Source: Neonectria sp. B-13 (taxonomy: Eukaryota > Ascomycota > Sordariomycetes > Hypocreales > Nectriaceae). From it: a stretch of 64,000 bases of DNA. The position numbers were made by a program, and so were the translations under genes. The notes under the pieces were generated by a model. It saw only the letters and a list, made by a program, of their open reading frames with translations. It was not told the DNA's origin and ran no database searches. The stretch spans positions 793,595-857,594 of the forward strand of contig NOKP01000008.1 in assembly GCA_002682825.1 (NCBI GenBank), written 5' to 3'. Positions 52,927-63,976 of the stretch are shown here, one piece after another. Every line of letters starts with the position of its first letter. Position 1 is the stretch's first letter.

Positions 52927-55900
52927 TTACTCGTAGCGTCGCGGACCGAAAGACTCGAGAACCTGCTCCGAAGTTCGCACAACCCATTCCAGCTTGGCCT
53001 TCTCAACGTTGGCCAGGAAGGGGTCAGTCGGGAAACCATCCTGGATGCCACCGATGAGAGGCTGGACACGGCCAATGAGGAGCTGCATAGTCTGGGAGGT
53101 GCTCTTCATCACATCTCGAGAGCCCTGTTGTTCCCATTCCTGTAGATTGTTAGCTGTGCCCAAACGTTAATTAGAACGAACTTACGAAAGCCGACAGGTT
53201 CTCGGCAAATGCTCGGAGAGCCATCTCGATCCAATCGACTTCCTCCTTGAGACGAGGGTTGGGTCGCAGGTCCTTGGAAATGGTTGCAATGACGACGAGC
53301 AGCATCAGCGGCGGCAGGCTCTCAAACTTGGCTGGTGGGAAGCGGCTGAGACTTCGGTGGAAAATTTCTTCCTCACGACCGCTCTGGATCCATTGGATCA
53401 TGGCCTCCTGGAAGCGGCCCTCTTGGATGGCCTGCTCGATGATTCGGATCCGCTGCAGCAGATCGTGATCCGCCTCCGTTTCCGTCTTGCTCATCTGGTT
53501 CGCGTAGGCGCCAGCAAGCGCGTTAACGTTACTCGCGGGAGCAACGTAGTCGGAAGCGGGAACGGAGCCCTGAGGACTGCTCAGCTGCTGAGAGCCTCGA
53601 ACGTACTGAGGGCTGCCCAGGTACTGTGGGTTGCTAGGTGCCTGGCTGGGAGGGAAGCTGCCCGTGTGGCTGGGCGCATTTTGAGACATGTTGCTGCCAT
53701 AGTGAGACATTTGGCCATGATTGCTGTGCTGGGGTCCAGGGACGCCAGGAAGCTCGTGCACAGGCGGCTGTTGCTTGAACTTAAGAAACTCCGCTTGGAG
53801 CGAAGACTGGGAGGCGGCCATGGTCGACACCATGTCGGTCAGACGGGTGACGTACGACAGCAGCTGGTCGATCTTGTTAGCATCAGCCACGTTCTGGGCC
53901 TTCATGTGCTCAAACTGGTCGTGGTATTGCTGGTGGAGTTCGCCAGCAACCCGCTGAGACGCTTGGGTAGCAATGGTGGTAAAGGTCGGGGTCAATCTCT
54001 GGGTCAGAGTGGCCAGGACCTCTTGCTGCACACTGGACGCGACGGAAGAGCTGACACGATCCGAGATGGCGTTGACAAAGTCGCTTGAGCGCAGAGACCG
54101 ATTGAGAGCATGGGGCAGCGCGCTCTGGATCTCCTTCTGAACGGAGGACGACACATGGGGCTGAAGCTTGTTGTTGAGCATGTCATTAACAGCCTTGCCA
54201 GCCTTATCGCCGATAGCGGGAATCACCAGATCGGTGAACTGGTGATGAATGAGAGACTCAAGGACCTTCTGGGTATTCTCGTTGAGAACCTCGGAAACCA
54301 TGTCGAGCAGCTTGAGCTGGTGCTGGTTGAAGTTCTCATCGCGAACACGAACACCTTCGTCGATCTTGCCGTTGAGAGTCTTGAGAGAGTCCTTGAGCGT
54401 CTCCGACATGCTGGAGCTGAGGCGGGACTCGAGTCCAGAAATGGCCAAGTCAAAGGCCTCCTGAGACACAGTGGCAGCGGCGACGGGGACAGGGGCCGCC
54501 TTGGGCTCCTTGCCAGCACGAGGTGTGGCTCCGTTGGTGGCGGGATCCTGGTTGGAGGCGTTCTTCTTCTTGCGCGACTTGCGCTCAGGCTTCTCCGATT
54601 GCGACTCCTTGGCCGACTGGACAGGCGTTTCAGCCTCCTTCGGCTCGTTCTTGACCTTGACGGGAGTAACAGAATCGGACCCGCGCTGGGGCGTTTCAGG
54701 CTGTGAAGCCGTCACCTGGAGCGTTTCCTTAGAAGGTCCACGGTTGACAACACGAATTGGGATACTATCGGCATTAACGACGGGTTCCACGGGTAGAGGC
54801 GTCTTGAGCTTGGAGACAGTGACAACGCCCTCGGCGACAGCGTCGACAGCATCCAGAACCTTGTTGTCCTTAGACCAGCCGAGCTCATTCTGCTTGATAA
54901 GCAAGCAAGCAACACCCTTGGAGTGCATGGCGTAAAGCTCAAACAGAGTGGGCTCGTCGGCGTCTTGGACCATAGCAGGGTTGCAAAGAATGTCGAGGCT
55001 GCGCAGGATTCCACGGTTGGCGAAAGAGTACTCTCTCACTCCGCTGATAACAGCCGTACTATCCGGCTGAGGGATGGTGGCATCCTGGGCGACAAGGCGC
55101 TGGATGTACTCGGCCTGGGACACGCTCTTAAGGTTATACTTAGGAGCCGACAGATGCGCAAAGTAGACCGAGTTGCGAGTAGGGTGGCCAATGACGAGCA
55201 TGCCGGTGGCGGAGTGGTACATGACACTGCAGACGGCGTCTGACTCCTTGCTGTGGGGGAGGTTGAACTCCTGAACCGGCTTACCGAGGGCCAGATCCCA
55301 GAGCTGGAGGGTGTGGTTCTGTTTCATGCCAACAATCATGTAGCGAAGGGCGCACTGCTTCTGGTAGGGGCGTTGCTTGTCGAGGAGGATAACCGATGTG
55401 GGCCATGCCTTCTCACCCTCAGGGGTGCTAGCCAGAGTCATCAACGGCTCCTTGACCTCAAGAGAGGTCAGCGCGGGAGTGGGTGCGCGGGGATCGGAGC
55501 CTTCCTTGACGGCGGTCAAGTCACGAACGTCCCAGAACTTGACCCGACCAGACTTATCAAGAGAGACAATGACGGAGTCGTCCTGGCTGAAGGTGAAATC
55601 CTTACCAGCCTTGCCCGTGTTGATCTTCAGAGAGCACTGCTTGGACAGCGCCTCGGTGTCGACAACGCGGTCGTGGCCAGGCTTGAGCAGGTTGTTCTGC
55701 AAGATATACGAGGGCCAGATGAGGTTGATGGACTTGCCGCGTCCAACGGCAAAGTACTCAGGGTGGTTGGTGGAGGTGCGGGCGCGCGTCTTGAGAACGC
55801 CTCCTGGCGCATCACCCTCCTGGGAGATCATGGGCGGCAGGGCAAAGCCGTATTGCTCAAGGTGAGCGTCCTCGATGTGGTCCTTCTCGCCGTCCCTGAT

Positions 55901-57715
55901 CTGGACCCAGTAGATAGTGCCACTGATGCCGGTGCCGATGATGGCCTCGCGATGAGCGCCGTTGTGGTCCGAGGGTGTGACAGACATGGCAACATTGAAG
56001 ATGCGGTCCTTTGTGTCGGTAAAGATCTTTGCGTCTTTGCCATCCTCCTGGCGAATGACACGCAGACCCCCCTGCTTGGACATACCGTATGCCATGTAGT
56101 TCTCCGTCGCCGTGTATAGGTTCCGGTCAATCTGATCAAATTCCTTCTTGAGTCTGGCAATATCCATGATGGTCTCATCGCGGAATTGCGGGCGCGGCTC
56201 GGTACCCTCTTCTTGGAGCGTAATGGATATCCATGGCTTCATAGGGAAATTAAACACCTTGACAGGAGGAGGCTCCTTCTCCTCGATGACGACAATCTCA
56301 TCTTGGTCAGCGCTCTCCCAGCTGTCAGCCACACCAAGGGCGGCCTCGTCAAGAATCTCGCGGACGGTCTCGGCGACATCCGAGGGCAACGCCTCTTCCA
56401 AAACGCCCTCGTTCTCCTCACGTTCGAGCTCCGACTTTATGGCCTGTGCGGCAGCCTGAGCGTTGTCATCAAATTCCTTGTCTGACTTAGCGTGTAGCAT
56501 GGCATCGAGGTCGTCGGCAATTTCAGCCTGGACCTGGTCATGCTCAGCTCGCTCGAGGGCCTCACGGGCTTCGTGGTCGGCTTTGTCGGCGATGTCACTG
56601 ATGGCCTCAGAGACCGTCTCCCTGTTCTTGTCGGCAGACACGTAGCTGTCGAACTCGGAGGTGGGAGGGGTCTGCTTAACCGAGGGATGCGAGTGAAGAG
56701 ACGAGGTGCGTGTAGCCTTGCGGCGGATGTGGTTTGGCGAAGTCGGGTGGCTACCGCTCTGATCGTAGTGCTGCGAGCCAGCCGGCGAGTCCTTCTTAAT
56801 AATGTGGAAGGAGGCCGCGTTGGGAGATTGAGAGTGATGGCTCTGGGTGAGCTGGTTGTGATTCTGCTGGCCCATAGAAGACGACTGAGAGAGGGTGCCC
56901 ATGAGCTGCTGGTACAGGGCTGAGGAGACTTCGGTGGGCTCCTGCGACGGTGGAGACGAGTACTCATAACCGGGAGGGTTGTTATTCTTGACGTATTGTT
57001 CGGCTTGGTACTGCAGCATGGAGTAGGGAATTGCCTGTGGTGGGTGGATTTGATGCTGCGGCTGCTGCTGCTGGTATTGACCGTGGTAGCGAGCAGGGTC
57101 GACAGCCACGTTTTCAGGTGACTGGGGTGTCAAGTTGTCGGATCGCGACGACTCGGCAAGCATGGCCTGTTCTCCCTGGCTGGGCTTGGGGCGATTGAGA
57201 AGGTTCAGCAGGTAGGATCGCGTATCGGGAGGCGGCGATCCGTTGCCAAACGAGGTGGAAGCCTGTTGAGGAGGAGGCGGCGGGGCCTGCTTGGCCTCTT
57301 CGGCTTCGTGGGCTCCACGCATGAGAGCAGCGAGGAGGCCGGTCGGGTCAGCAGAGGAGGGCGCCGGCTGGTGCAGAGCAGCAGCCGGGAATGCCTGAGG
57401 CATGCCGGCGGGCGGCAGAGGCTGAAGCTGCTGCTGGTGCTGCTGCTGCTGGACCTGCTGCAGATACTGGTTCTGTTGCTGGTATTGCTGCTGCTGCTGC
57501 TGCTGCTGCTGCTGAGGCTCCTGGGCTTGGTGCTGGTACTGCGGCAACTGCTGGACCGGGTTTTGCTCGCGCGCAGTCTGATTCTGCAGCTGCGAGCCAC
57601 CGGAAGTGCTAAACTTGAGCAAGTTTAGCAAGTTGGCAGTACGATCCGAGTTGGACGCTCCCATGTTCATGCTGTTGACGGGCGGCGTGGGCGCCGGGGG
57701 CATATCCATGTCCAT
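52927..57715 (-). CDS. EDC4-like mRNA-decapping scaffold (WD40)
   Basis: Exon 1 (53186-57715) and exon 2 (52927-53139), separated by a 46-nt intron, give 1580 residues. The N-terminus has TANLLNLLKFSTSG, a short motif found in fungal decapping and P-body partners, then long Gln-rich disorder. A CAG/CTG tract encodes about ten Gln near residues 74-83. The middle region (about 520-950) has WD40-type strands (MDIARLKKEF, VIVSLDKSGRVKFWDVRDL, HTLQLWDLALGKPV). A Lys/Ser-rich linker follows, then a helical C-terminal half with many Ser and Val (VLESLIHHQFTDLVIPAIGDKAG), and the Edc4-type end (FLANVEKAKLEWV). EDC4-type proteins hold Dcp1/Dcp2 in P-bodies. I placed the start at the first ATG; the frame is open to a TTG five codons upstream. 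Confidence 0.9.
57486..57516 (-). repeat. CAG/CTG triplet tract encoding polyglutamine
   Basis: This tract of about ten CTG/CAG triplets in frame within the EDC4-like gene is flanked by further Gln codons. The length could vary by slippage. Confidence 0.85.
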
Positions 57716-58944
57716 CGTGGCAATCGGCAAGCGGTGGCGAGAGGATAACGGAAAGCTACCTCGGCGACTGCGGCGTCTCAGTATGCGTCAATGGAAGATA
57801 TCGGACGGAAGCAAGATAGGGCGGTCCGAATGCGAACGGAAGAGACAACAAAGAGAATCGAACAAGAGGAAGAGGGTGAGAGAGGAAGAGATGGCGAGAG
57901 CGGGAAAAGCCTGCCTTACAATGAGGCGAGGCGGTGATGGGAGAGATGTTATGGAGAAGGGTTTTGGGTGAGGCGGGAAGGTACGTGGTAGACTAGTGGT
58001 GGTGGTGGTGGTGGTTAGTCACCTCGCCTCAGAAAAAAAGCAGGAGAAACAAATTGGGAAAGTGGCCGGGAAGGCGGACGGCGGGTTGGATGGCGCCTGC
58101 TCTGGCGGAATTTGGCGATGGCTGGCTGCACAGCGCGCTGGCGGATGGGAGCCCAACGCGACGCTACGCCAGTGTCAGTGCCCGTCAGAGCTGTTGAAGA
58201 GCCAGTCGCAGCCAGTCACAGCCTGTCACGCCCAGTCAGTGCAGCGCGCCCAGTGATGAGTGACGTGGTAAAGGCTGTGGAGAGTGTGAGCGAGGCTCCA
58301 TCTTTTTGCCTTGCTGGGAAGGTTTCGGGCTTGGAGGCGGGCGGCTGCGGCTGAATCAATTATCCGCCGGCACTGCTCTGCTCTCCAGCTGTGGCCCAAG
58401 TGGGGGCAGTTCGTAGGGCCTAGGTGCGCTAGGAATCCCGCTGGCGACGGTTGGGCGGTCGCTGTGCTGGCCATTCAATCAGCGCATGAGCCTGGCCGTT
58501 GCAGTGCCGTTGAGATTATGGCCAGCTGCCGATTGCCCCAACCACACTTCTTCGGGACAATCCAGGACCATGTGGCGCAGCAGGCGTGGCCGTTCGCCAA
58601 GCGTGGCCCGCCTGCAGCTGGATGTCGGGTGCACCTCAAACTTTTGACCGACAGCGATGGGATCCATTCTCTCGTCACTCTATCCAATCCATCTTGGCCT
58701 CTTCGCCTTACCATTATTGTTAATTACCTTCGGCTGGAAACAGGCTATCCCGTCTTTGGGAACCAAGAGACTTGGTCGCCCGCCTCAACTCTTCCCTTTG
58801 GCTGCCAACTGCTCGCTACCGTTCCGTCGTCACATGTTGCCGCTGCACGAGTGACGTGACGCTACCCTCCCGAGTCCCAACCTCGACAAGTCAACACCAC
58901 CAAGCGCATCGCGACATCTGGCCCCAGTCGCCCACGTCGCCAAC
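57716..58944. promoter_or_regulatory. Divergent promoter region, EDC4-like / small membrane protein
   Basis: This includes a (GTG) microsatellite at 57996-58015. The open frames lack domains. The EDC4-like 5' leader probably covers the first few hundred bases. Confidence 0.55.
57996..58015 (+). repeat. (GTG)n microsatellite
   Basis: Six to seven GTG triplets in a row lie about 280 bp upstream of the EDC4-like start codon. Confidence 0.85.
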
Positions 58945-59444
58945 ATGTTCTGCCTCCGAAGGTATGTCTCTCCTCCCCCGTTGACGTCGTTGTAGTGGTT
59001 GATGCTAACGGAAACAGCTGGCTCCCCCTCCTCTTCATCCCCACCAACGCCTCGCCGGCCTTCATCTTCCTCTTCTTCGTCTGCACATACTTTCTCAACC
59101 GGCCTTGCGTCTACTGCTCCATCCTCCTTCTCATCCTCTTCCTGACCTCATGCAACTGGTCCGATCGCTGCTTCTTCGACTTTGGCAGCAACTGGTTCCT
59201 CCCGAGACCCGGCTCCTCGAGTCATTCCCTGCCGACGGATGTCCTACCCGACTCTGCCGACCTGTTCAATGCGAGCGTCGTCGAGATGATCAACTCGACT
59301 GCTACCGCCGTGACGAACGCCGCCTTGGATGCAGCCGCTGCGCGCAGGGCTGAGTGGACTGGCCTGGGGGTCGAGTGGTTGCGCAGTCTGCTAGGAAAGC
59401 GAGAGTGGAGGATCGACTGTATGGATATTTACATCAGGCTGTGA
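58945..59444 (+). CDS. Small membrane protein of unknown function
   Basis: Exon 1 (58945-58961, 17 nt) and exon 2 (59018-59444) give 147 residues, joined MFCLRS|WLPLLFIP. The intron has a GTATGT donor and a GCTAACG branch site, good evidence that it is real. One or two hydrophobic segments lie within residues 6-50 (FIFLFFVCTYFL, SILLLILFLTS), with several Cys. A hydrophilic Ala/Ser-rich part and an amphipathic end follow. The N-terminal segment may be a signal anchor rather than a cleaved peptide. The stop TGA lies inside GTGAGT, a good donor sequence, but no suitable branch site follows, so I keep the stop. I do not recognise a family. Confidence 0.65.
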
Positions 59445-59752
59445 GTGCCGCAGTTCACCAGAAAAAGGCACGGATGGGCACAGGACAGGTTCAGGCACTC
59501 CGCCGGCATCGTAATGGTTGGGATATACAAAGGGCATGCGGCTATATACCATGAATAAAGGCATAGCACGGCGTTAGAGTGGCATGTGGTGCTCTTGAAT
59601 TCGTTTAACATTCATATTAACCCTATGAACAATCCTAATTATAAACATTTGTGACTCGCAGTATTCAGTCTCGCTACAAGAAACCCAATCATCAAACACG
59701 TCCCAGGTATATCCTTCATGGCACTCACATCGGGCATGGAAAACATGGCTCG
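59445..59752. other. Convergent intergenic before the repeat protein
   Basis: This AT-rich spacer holds the ends of two convergent genes. No gene is seen. Confidence 0.6.
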
Positions 59753-62700
59753 CTATAGCTCTCGCTCAGGCTCAGACTCGGACTTTGCCTCCGGCTCGTC
59801 AAGAGAGTTGGTATCCTCAACCTGGAGGCTTTCCTCAGCAACGGGTTCCTTGACCTCGACCTCGACGCTAGGCTCTGCGGCAGCTTCATCCACAGGCTCG
59901 ACGTCTTCGGCGCCGTCCATCTCGTCAAGAGTCACAGACTCTTCAACCAAGATGTCGATAGGAGCGGCGGATTCCTGAGGAACAGACTCGAAGGGAACGG
60001 ACTCCTCAGCCTGCTCAAGCTCGCTGGACGGTGTAGCGTCAAACAGCTCACTAGGTTGAGTAGCATGCGATACAGGCTGGACAGTGACTGAGATAGACGC
60101 CGTCTCGGTGATTCTGATCGTCGCCGTCGCCGTCTCAACTTCTGTCACAGTCTCGACAATGCGCACAATTCTCTCCGAAATGACGGTCTCCGTTTCGCGA
60201 AATGGTTCCGGAGCGGGTGCGTCCTCCGGTGCTTGACTGGTCGAGGCCTGATCATCGCGAGACAGAGTGCAAGAGGCGCAAGGGTCGAGGCCGTTGCTTG
60301 AGGATGCGTAGGCCGTCGCCTGGCTGTCCTTAGGAACAGAGCTGCTCTCGGCAACTGCAAGACTCTCGGTGGGGGCGCTCTCCTGAACAATGGGGCTTTC
60401 CTCGACGATATGGTTGTCGGGAATACCCTCACGCTCAACGATGTTGCTCTCCTCCACCTGGCTTTCCTCCACCTGGCTCTCCTCCACTTGGCTCTCCACC
60501 TGGCTCTCCTCGACTGAGGTTTCCTCCACCTGGCTCTCCTCAACTTGAATCTCCTCCACCTGGCTCTCCTCAACTTGAATCTCCTCCACCTGGCTCTCCT
60601 CAACTCGAATCTCCTCCACCTGGCTCTCGGCAACCTGATTCTCGGCAACCTGACTCTCCACAGCCTGGTTCTCAGTTGTAGTTTCCTCAAGCTGACTCTC
60701 AACTTGGCTCTCCAAAACAGCGATATCTTGCACCAGGCTCTCATGAGCCACAACTTCCTCAACCTGGCCCCCAATCTGCCTATCAGCCACCGTCGCCAAC
60801 GGCAGCTGCGTAACCGTGACCGTTGGCACCCCCTGGCTCACCACCAACGTTTGAAACGTCCGTGGATCAACCGGAGGTTGACCGCTCCGTAGAGCGAGCA
60901 TGAGGATCAGTATGCTCAACAAGCCGATGAGGACGTTCTTCTTATCCTGCATCAGGACGCGCACTGACTCGAGCAGCAGGTCCTGGAGGCTGGCGTCCTT
61001 AGGCGGCTGGGTGTGCTGGGCATAGGCCTCGGCGGAGGCAGGTGGCCCGCGAGAGTTGGGATTGGGGTTATGTTCGGTTGAGGGCTGCTGGTGCTCCTCG
61101 TATTGTTGGTGAGTCTTGGGTTGGGGCTCGTCATCTTGGGTAGGGGCGTCGCCGTATATTTCTCGGAGTCTCTCGGATTCTCGTCTTTGGTGTTGTTCTG
61201 AGTCCGGAGTAGTATGGTGGACATCGGGAGCAGGAGTTGCTTCAGTAACAGGCTCAGGTTCCATGAAGGAGGGCTCCTTGTCGTGAACCCCATCTTCGTG
61301 AGTATCTGAGCCAGAATGCTCCGAGACATGATCCTCGTGAAGTTCCTTATCAAGGTTGCGGTGCTCTTCGTGGTCTTCATCGTCTTGTTGGCGTTCAAGG
61401 GGCTCATCATGATGTTCGGACCCCTCGCGCGTCAAGAGGTCTTCGTGGTCTGAGTCTTTATGCTCCAGCTCTTCGCGTTCCAGCTCTTCTCGCTCAAGCT
61501 CTTCACGCTCCAGCTTTTCGCGCTCTTGCTTTTCACGCTCAAGTTCAGCACGCTCAAACTCAGCACGCTCAAGCTCCTCGCGCTCAAGTTCTTCACGCTC
61601 AAACTCCTCACGCTCCAGCTTTTCATGTTCCAGCTTTTCGCGCTCTAGCTTTTCGCGTTCGAGCTCTGCACGCTCATGTTCAGCACGCTCAAGTTCAGCA
61701 TGCTCAAGTTCAGCACGCTCAAGCTCGGCACGCTCAAGCTCCTCGCGCTCAAGCTCTTCACGCTCAAACTCCTCACGCTCCAGTGCTTCGCGTTCCAGAT
61801 CTTCATGGTCGGAGTAAAGATCGTCGTGGAGATCATCCAGCTCATCTTCATACTGCTCCTCCTGCATCTCCAACTCCCGTTCCTGTTCAGCCTCCAGCCG
61901 GTTCAGCTCCCCCTGAGCCTTGGAGTCGACAAGAGGTTCGATCTCGACGTCCACTCGCTCCATCTCCTTCCAGCAGGCCTCCCATGCGCCGGCCTTCATC
62001 AGACCGTTGGACGCATACACCTTGACGCGGAAGATCTTGCCCGGGCCGAGCGAGTCGTAACGGATGTCAGTGCGGCATGTCTTGCACCAGTGAACCTGGT
62101 CCAAAGTCCGCCGCGAGATCCGTCGGTCGTCTTCGTCGTAGTCTTCGTCTTCGCTGTCCGACTCGTCTATGAGCGTCATCTCGTTTGATGGGCCGAGGTA
62201 GTGACCACACTCGAGAATCCGAGCACGGCGTCGCATAGGTAGCTCCAGGGCCTCGAGCAACCGCTCCTCGAGAACCTCATAATCGTTCTGAGGATGAGGC
62301 AGCAGGATACCGCGCTCGACTGTTGTGTCTCCCATACGGTCCTGGAGTTGTCGCCAGGCATCACGAAGGGTCTTGCCGTCCTGGCTCAGAGTATCCGTCG
62401 TGGCACGGTCTAGCACGTCTCCCCAACCCCATCGCAGTGGCAGGAGAGTGACGTGTAGGAGCACGAGCGGCGGAGTGGCTCTCTTAAAGCGAGGGGGTGT
62501 CTTCTTAGGGGAGTACTGCGCAGAGATGCTAGGAGATCCTAGGCGAGACACGGTTGGCAAGCCTCGCCTGCCGGCGCGGGGAGATCCTAGCACCGACGCT
62601 GGTGGTGAGGACATCTGCATGGCCTTAACAGAGGAGGGAGACCTGAAGGCAGGTCGGGGAGTCTCTCTGAAAGTGGGCACAAATCGTTGGTCTGGCTCGT

Positions 62701-63976
62701 ACTGGCTGATGTCTGAGATGCGAGGGGATCTGTCCATCTGCGCAATCTTCTCCATCTTTCTGTGCTCCGACTCAGACAGCGAGCCCATAGAACTCCGGGG
62801 GCTGTGGTCGCTGAACACGTCGTCGTCGTTCTCATGGTGAGAGCTGCCGCGGTCGTCTTCTGCTGAGTGATGGCTGCTGGCAGTCGCTGATCTGTGAGAG
62901 TCCGACTGGCGGGCACTGGCGGAGCGAGAGATGTAGCCATCTTCGGCGCTGTGCGCCGACTCTCGAACGTGACTTCGAGTAGACTCTGCGTGACTGTGAA
63001 TGGACTCTCTGTAGCTGGCGACAGACTCTCGTCCGCTGTGAATAGACTGGTGTCCATGGCTTTCAGTTACGGAGTGGGCGTCCGAGTGAAGGTCGAGGTG
63101 GACATCTGAAAGGGTGTCTGGGTGGGCATCTGAATGGGTGTCTGGGTGGGCATCTGAATGGGGATTTGAGTGGGTGTATGAGTGAGCGTCTGAATGGGCG
63201 TCTGAGTGTGCTTCTGAGTGTGCTTCTGAGTGTGTTTCTGAGTGTGCTTCGGAGTGACGGGCACTTCCAGGCCGTGAGTGCGAGACGTAGCTCTCTTCTA
63301 CACCAGGCACACTATGCAGAGACTCGCGTCCACTATGGACAGACTCTGGGGCATGGCTGCCGAGGGACTCTCGTGCATGATCATCAAGAGGCTCGCCGTG
63401 GCTATGAAGAGAATCTCGTCCACCGCTCTCAGCAACAGAGTGAGCATCCGAAGGACGACCACTGCCGCCCTCAGAGTGCGAGATGTAGCTCTCATCGGTG
63501 CCGGAGATGCTGTTCATGGACTCTCGTCCCCGGCCCAGCTCAATCTGGTCGACAATGTCCCGGGCGGCAGCGTGGATCAACGCCTCTGTCCGGCGAGACG
63601 TCCGGCGGTGCGAGACGTACGAGCCCGAGGTTGCAGATGCCATGGATCCTCGACGAGAACCTGCGGCCTCTGACTCGGACCCTGAGTGGTGTGCGTCTTC
63701 GTCCGCCAGCGGAGTGGCATCGTCATCTGTGTGTAGTGTGTCGTCTTTGGACTCGGGCATGTCTGATGCGTCGGTATCTTTGGTATTGTCGAGCTCCAGC
63801 TCTGCCGCCGGCTCAGCCATCGGCTCAGCCTTTGACTCGGTCTGTGTCTGGTCGACGTTGAGTTCCTTCTCGTTTTCCATATCGGCGGGCTCGTCGTGGT
63901 CCATGGGGTCGCTAATGCAAGACCGGTCAACGTGAATCTCAAAGTCGAGGTCGTCGACCTTGTTCCGTCGGGGCAT
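59753..63976 (-). CDS. Large single-pass membrane protein with three repeat arrays
   Basis: This continuous 1407-residue frame starts at the ATG at 63976. Order: an acidic Ser/His-rich N-terminus with a repeated S-E/D-A-H array at about residues 239-309; a conserved-looking domain at about 495-690 (RATPPLVLLHVTLLPLRWGW, a CxxC in WCKTCRTDIRY, FRVKVYASNGLMKAGAWEACW); a pentapeptide ER[EAK][EK][LF] coiled-coil-like array at about 725-840; one membrane helix near 1013-1029 (VLIGLLSILILMLAL); and a C-terminal part with an ESQVEE array at about 1086-1179, ending in acidic/Val-rich sequence with CASC. I know no named family. Similar fungal proteins are sometimes labelled 'pathway-specific nitrogen regulator', which this sequence does not support: there is no Zn2Cys6 cluster. 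A nuclear-envelope or ER anchor is an inference. Confidence 0.8.
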   Translation of the reverse strand: MPRRNKVDDLDFEIHVDRSCISDPMDHDEPADMENEKELNVDQTQTESKAEPMAEPAAELELDNTKDTDASDMPESKDDTLHTDDDATPLADEDAHHSGSESEAAGSRRGSMASATSGSYVSHRRTSRRTEALIHAAARDIVDQIELGRGRESMNSISGTDESYISHSEGGSGRPSDAHSVAESGGRDSLHSHGEPLDDHARESLGSHAPESVHSGRESLHSVPGVEESYVSHSRPGSARHSEAHSETHSEAHSEAHSDAHSDAHSYTHSNPHSDAHPDTHSDAHPDTLSDVHLDLHSDAHSVTESHGHQSIHSGRESVASYRESIHSHAESTRSHVRESAHSAEDGYISRSASARQSDSHRSATASSHHSAEDDRGSSHHENDDDVFSDHSPRSSMGSLSESEHRKMEKIAQMDRSPRISDISQYEPDQRFVPTFRETPRPAFRSPSSVKAMQMSSPPASVLGSPRAGRRGLPTVSRLGSPSISAQYSPKKTPPRFKRATPPLVLLHVTLLPLRWGWGDVLDRATTDTLSQDGKTLRDAWRQLQDRMGDTTVERGILLPHPQNDYEVLEERLLEALELPMRRRARILECGHYLGPSNEMTLIDESDSEDEDYDEDDRRISRRTLDQVHWCKTCRTDIRYDSLGPGKIFRVKVYASNGLMKAGAWEACWKEMERVDVEIEPLVDSKAQGELNRLEAEQERELEMQEEQYEDELDDLHDDLYSDHEDLEREALEREEFEREELEREELERAELERAELEHAELERAEHERAELEREKLEREKLEHEKLEREEFEREELEREELERAEFERAELEREKQEREKLEREELEREELEREELEHKDSDHEDLLTREGSEHHDEPLERQQDDEDHEEHRNLDKELHEDHVSEHSGSDTHEDGVHDKEPSFMEPEPVTEATPAPDVHHTTPDSEQHQRRESERLREIYGDAPTQDDEPQPKTHQQYEEHQQPSTEHNPNPNSRGPPASAEAYAQHTQPPKDASLQDLLLESVRVLMQDKKNVLIGLLSILILMLALRSGQPPVDPRTFQTLVVSQGVPTVTVTQLPLATVADRQIGGQVEEVVAHESLVQDIAVLESQVESQLEETTTENQAVESQVAENQVAESQVEEIRVEESQVEEIQVEESQVEEIQVEESQVEETSVEESQVESQVEESQVEESQVEESNIVEREGIPDNHIVEESPIVQESAPTESLAVAESSSVPKDSQATAYASSSNGLDPCASCTLSRDDQASTSQAPEDAPAPEPFRETETVISERIVRIVETVTEVETATATIRITETASISVTVQPVSHATQPSELFDATPSSELEQAEESVPFESVPQESAAPIDILVEESVTLDEMDGAEDVEPVDEAAAEPSVEVEVKEPVAEESLQVEDTNSLDEPEAKSESEPEREL
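60440..60720 (-). repeat. 30-bp coding repeat (ESQVEE array)
   Basis: This is a degenerate tandem array in the C-terminal part of the large repeat protein, with 30-bp units encoding EESQVEEIQV-like decapeptides and shorter variants. Adjacent copies are nearly identical at DNA level, implying recent expansion. Confidence 0.8.
61455..61800 (-). repeat. 15-bp coding repeat (ER-E/A-E/K-L array)
   Basis: More than twenty degenerate 15-bp units encode a charged pentapeptide array. The period of five residues is not a heptad, so a standard coiled coil is not assured; a stable single alpha-helix is possible. Confidence 0.85.
63050..63260 (-). repeat. 12/24-bp coding repeat (Ser-Asp-Ala-His array)
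   Basis: This tandem array encodes tetrapeptides such as SDAH, SEAH and PDTH. A 24-bp unit near 63114-63161 is repeated almost perfectly. Confidence 0.8.

Noticed and set aside
53357..54088. Plus-strand frame of 243 codons over the EDC4-like gene
   Set aside because: Leu/Arg/Val-rich mirror frame without a domain; the minus-strand frame is continuous for over 1500 codons.
59442..59553. Extra C-terminal exon for the small membrane protein using GTGAGT at its stop codon
   Set aside because: A 48-nt intron to the AG before 59489 would keep the frame, but there is no branch-site sequence and no support for the added residues.
61455..61800. Regularly spaced repeats that might be taken for a CRISPR-like or satellite array
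   Set aside because: They are in frame, encode a pentapeptide pattern and lie inside a continuous gene.
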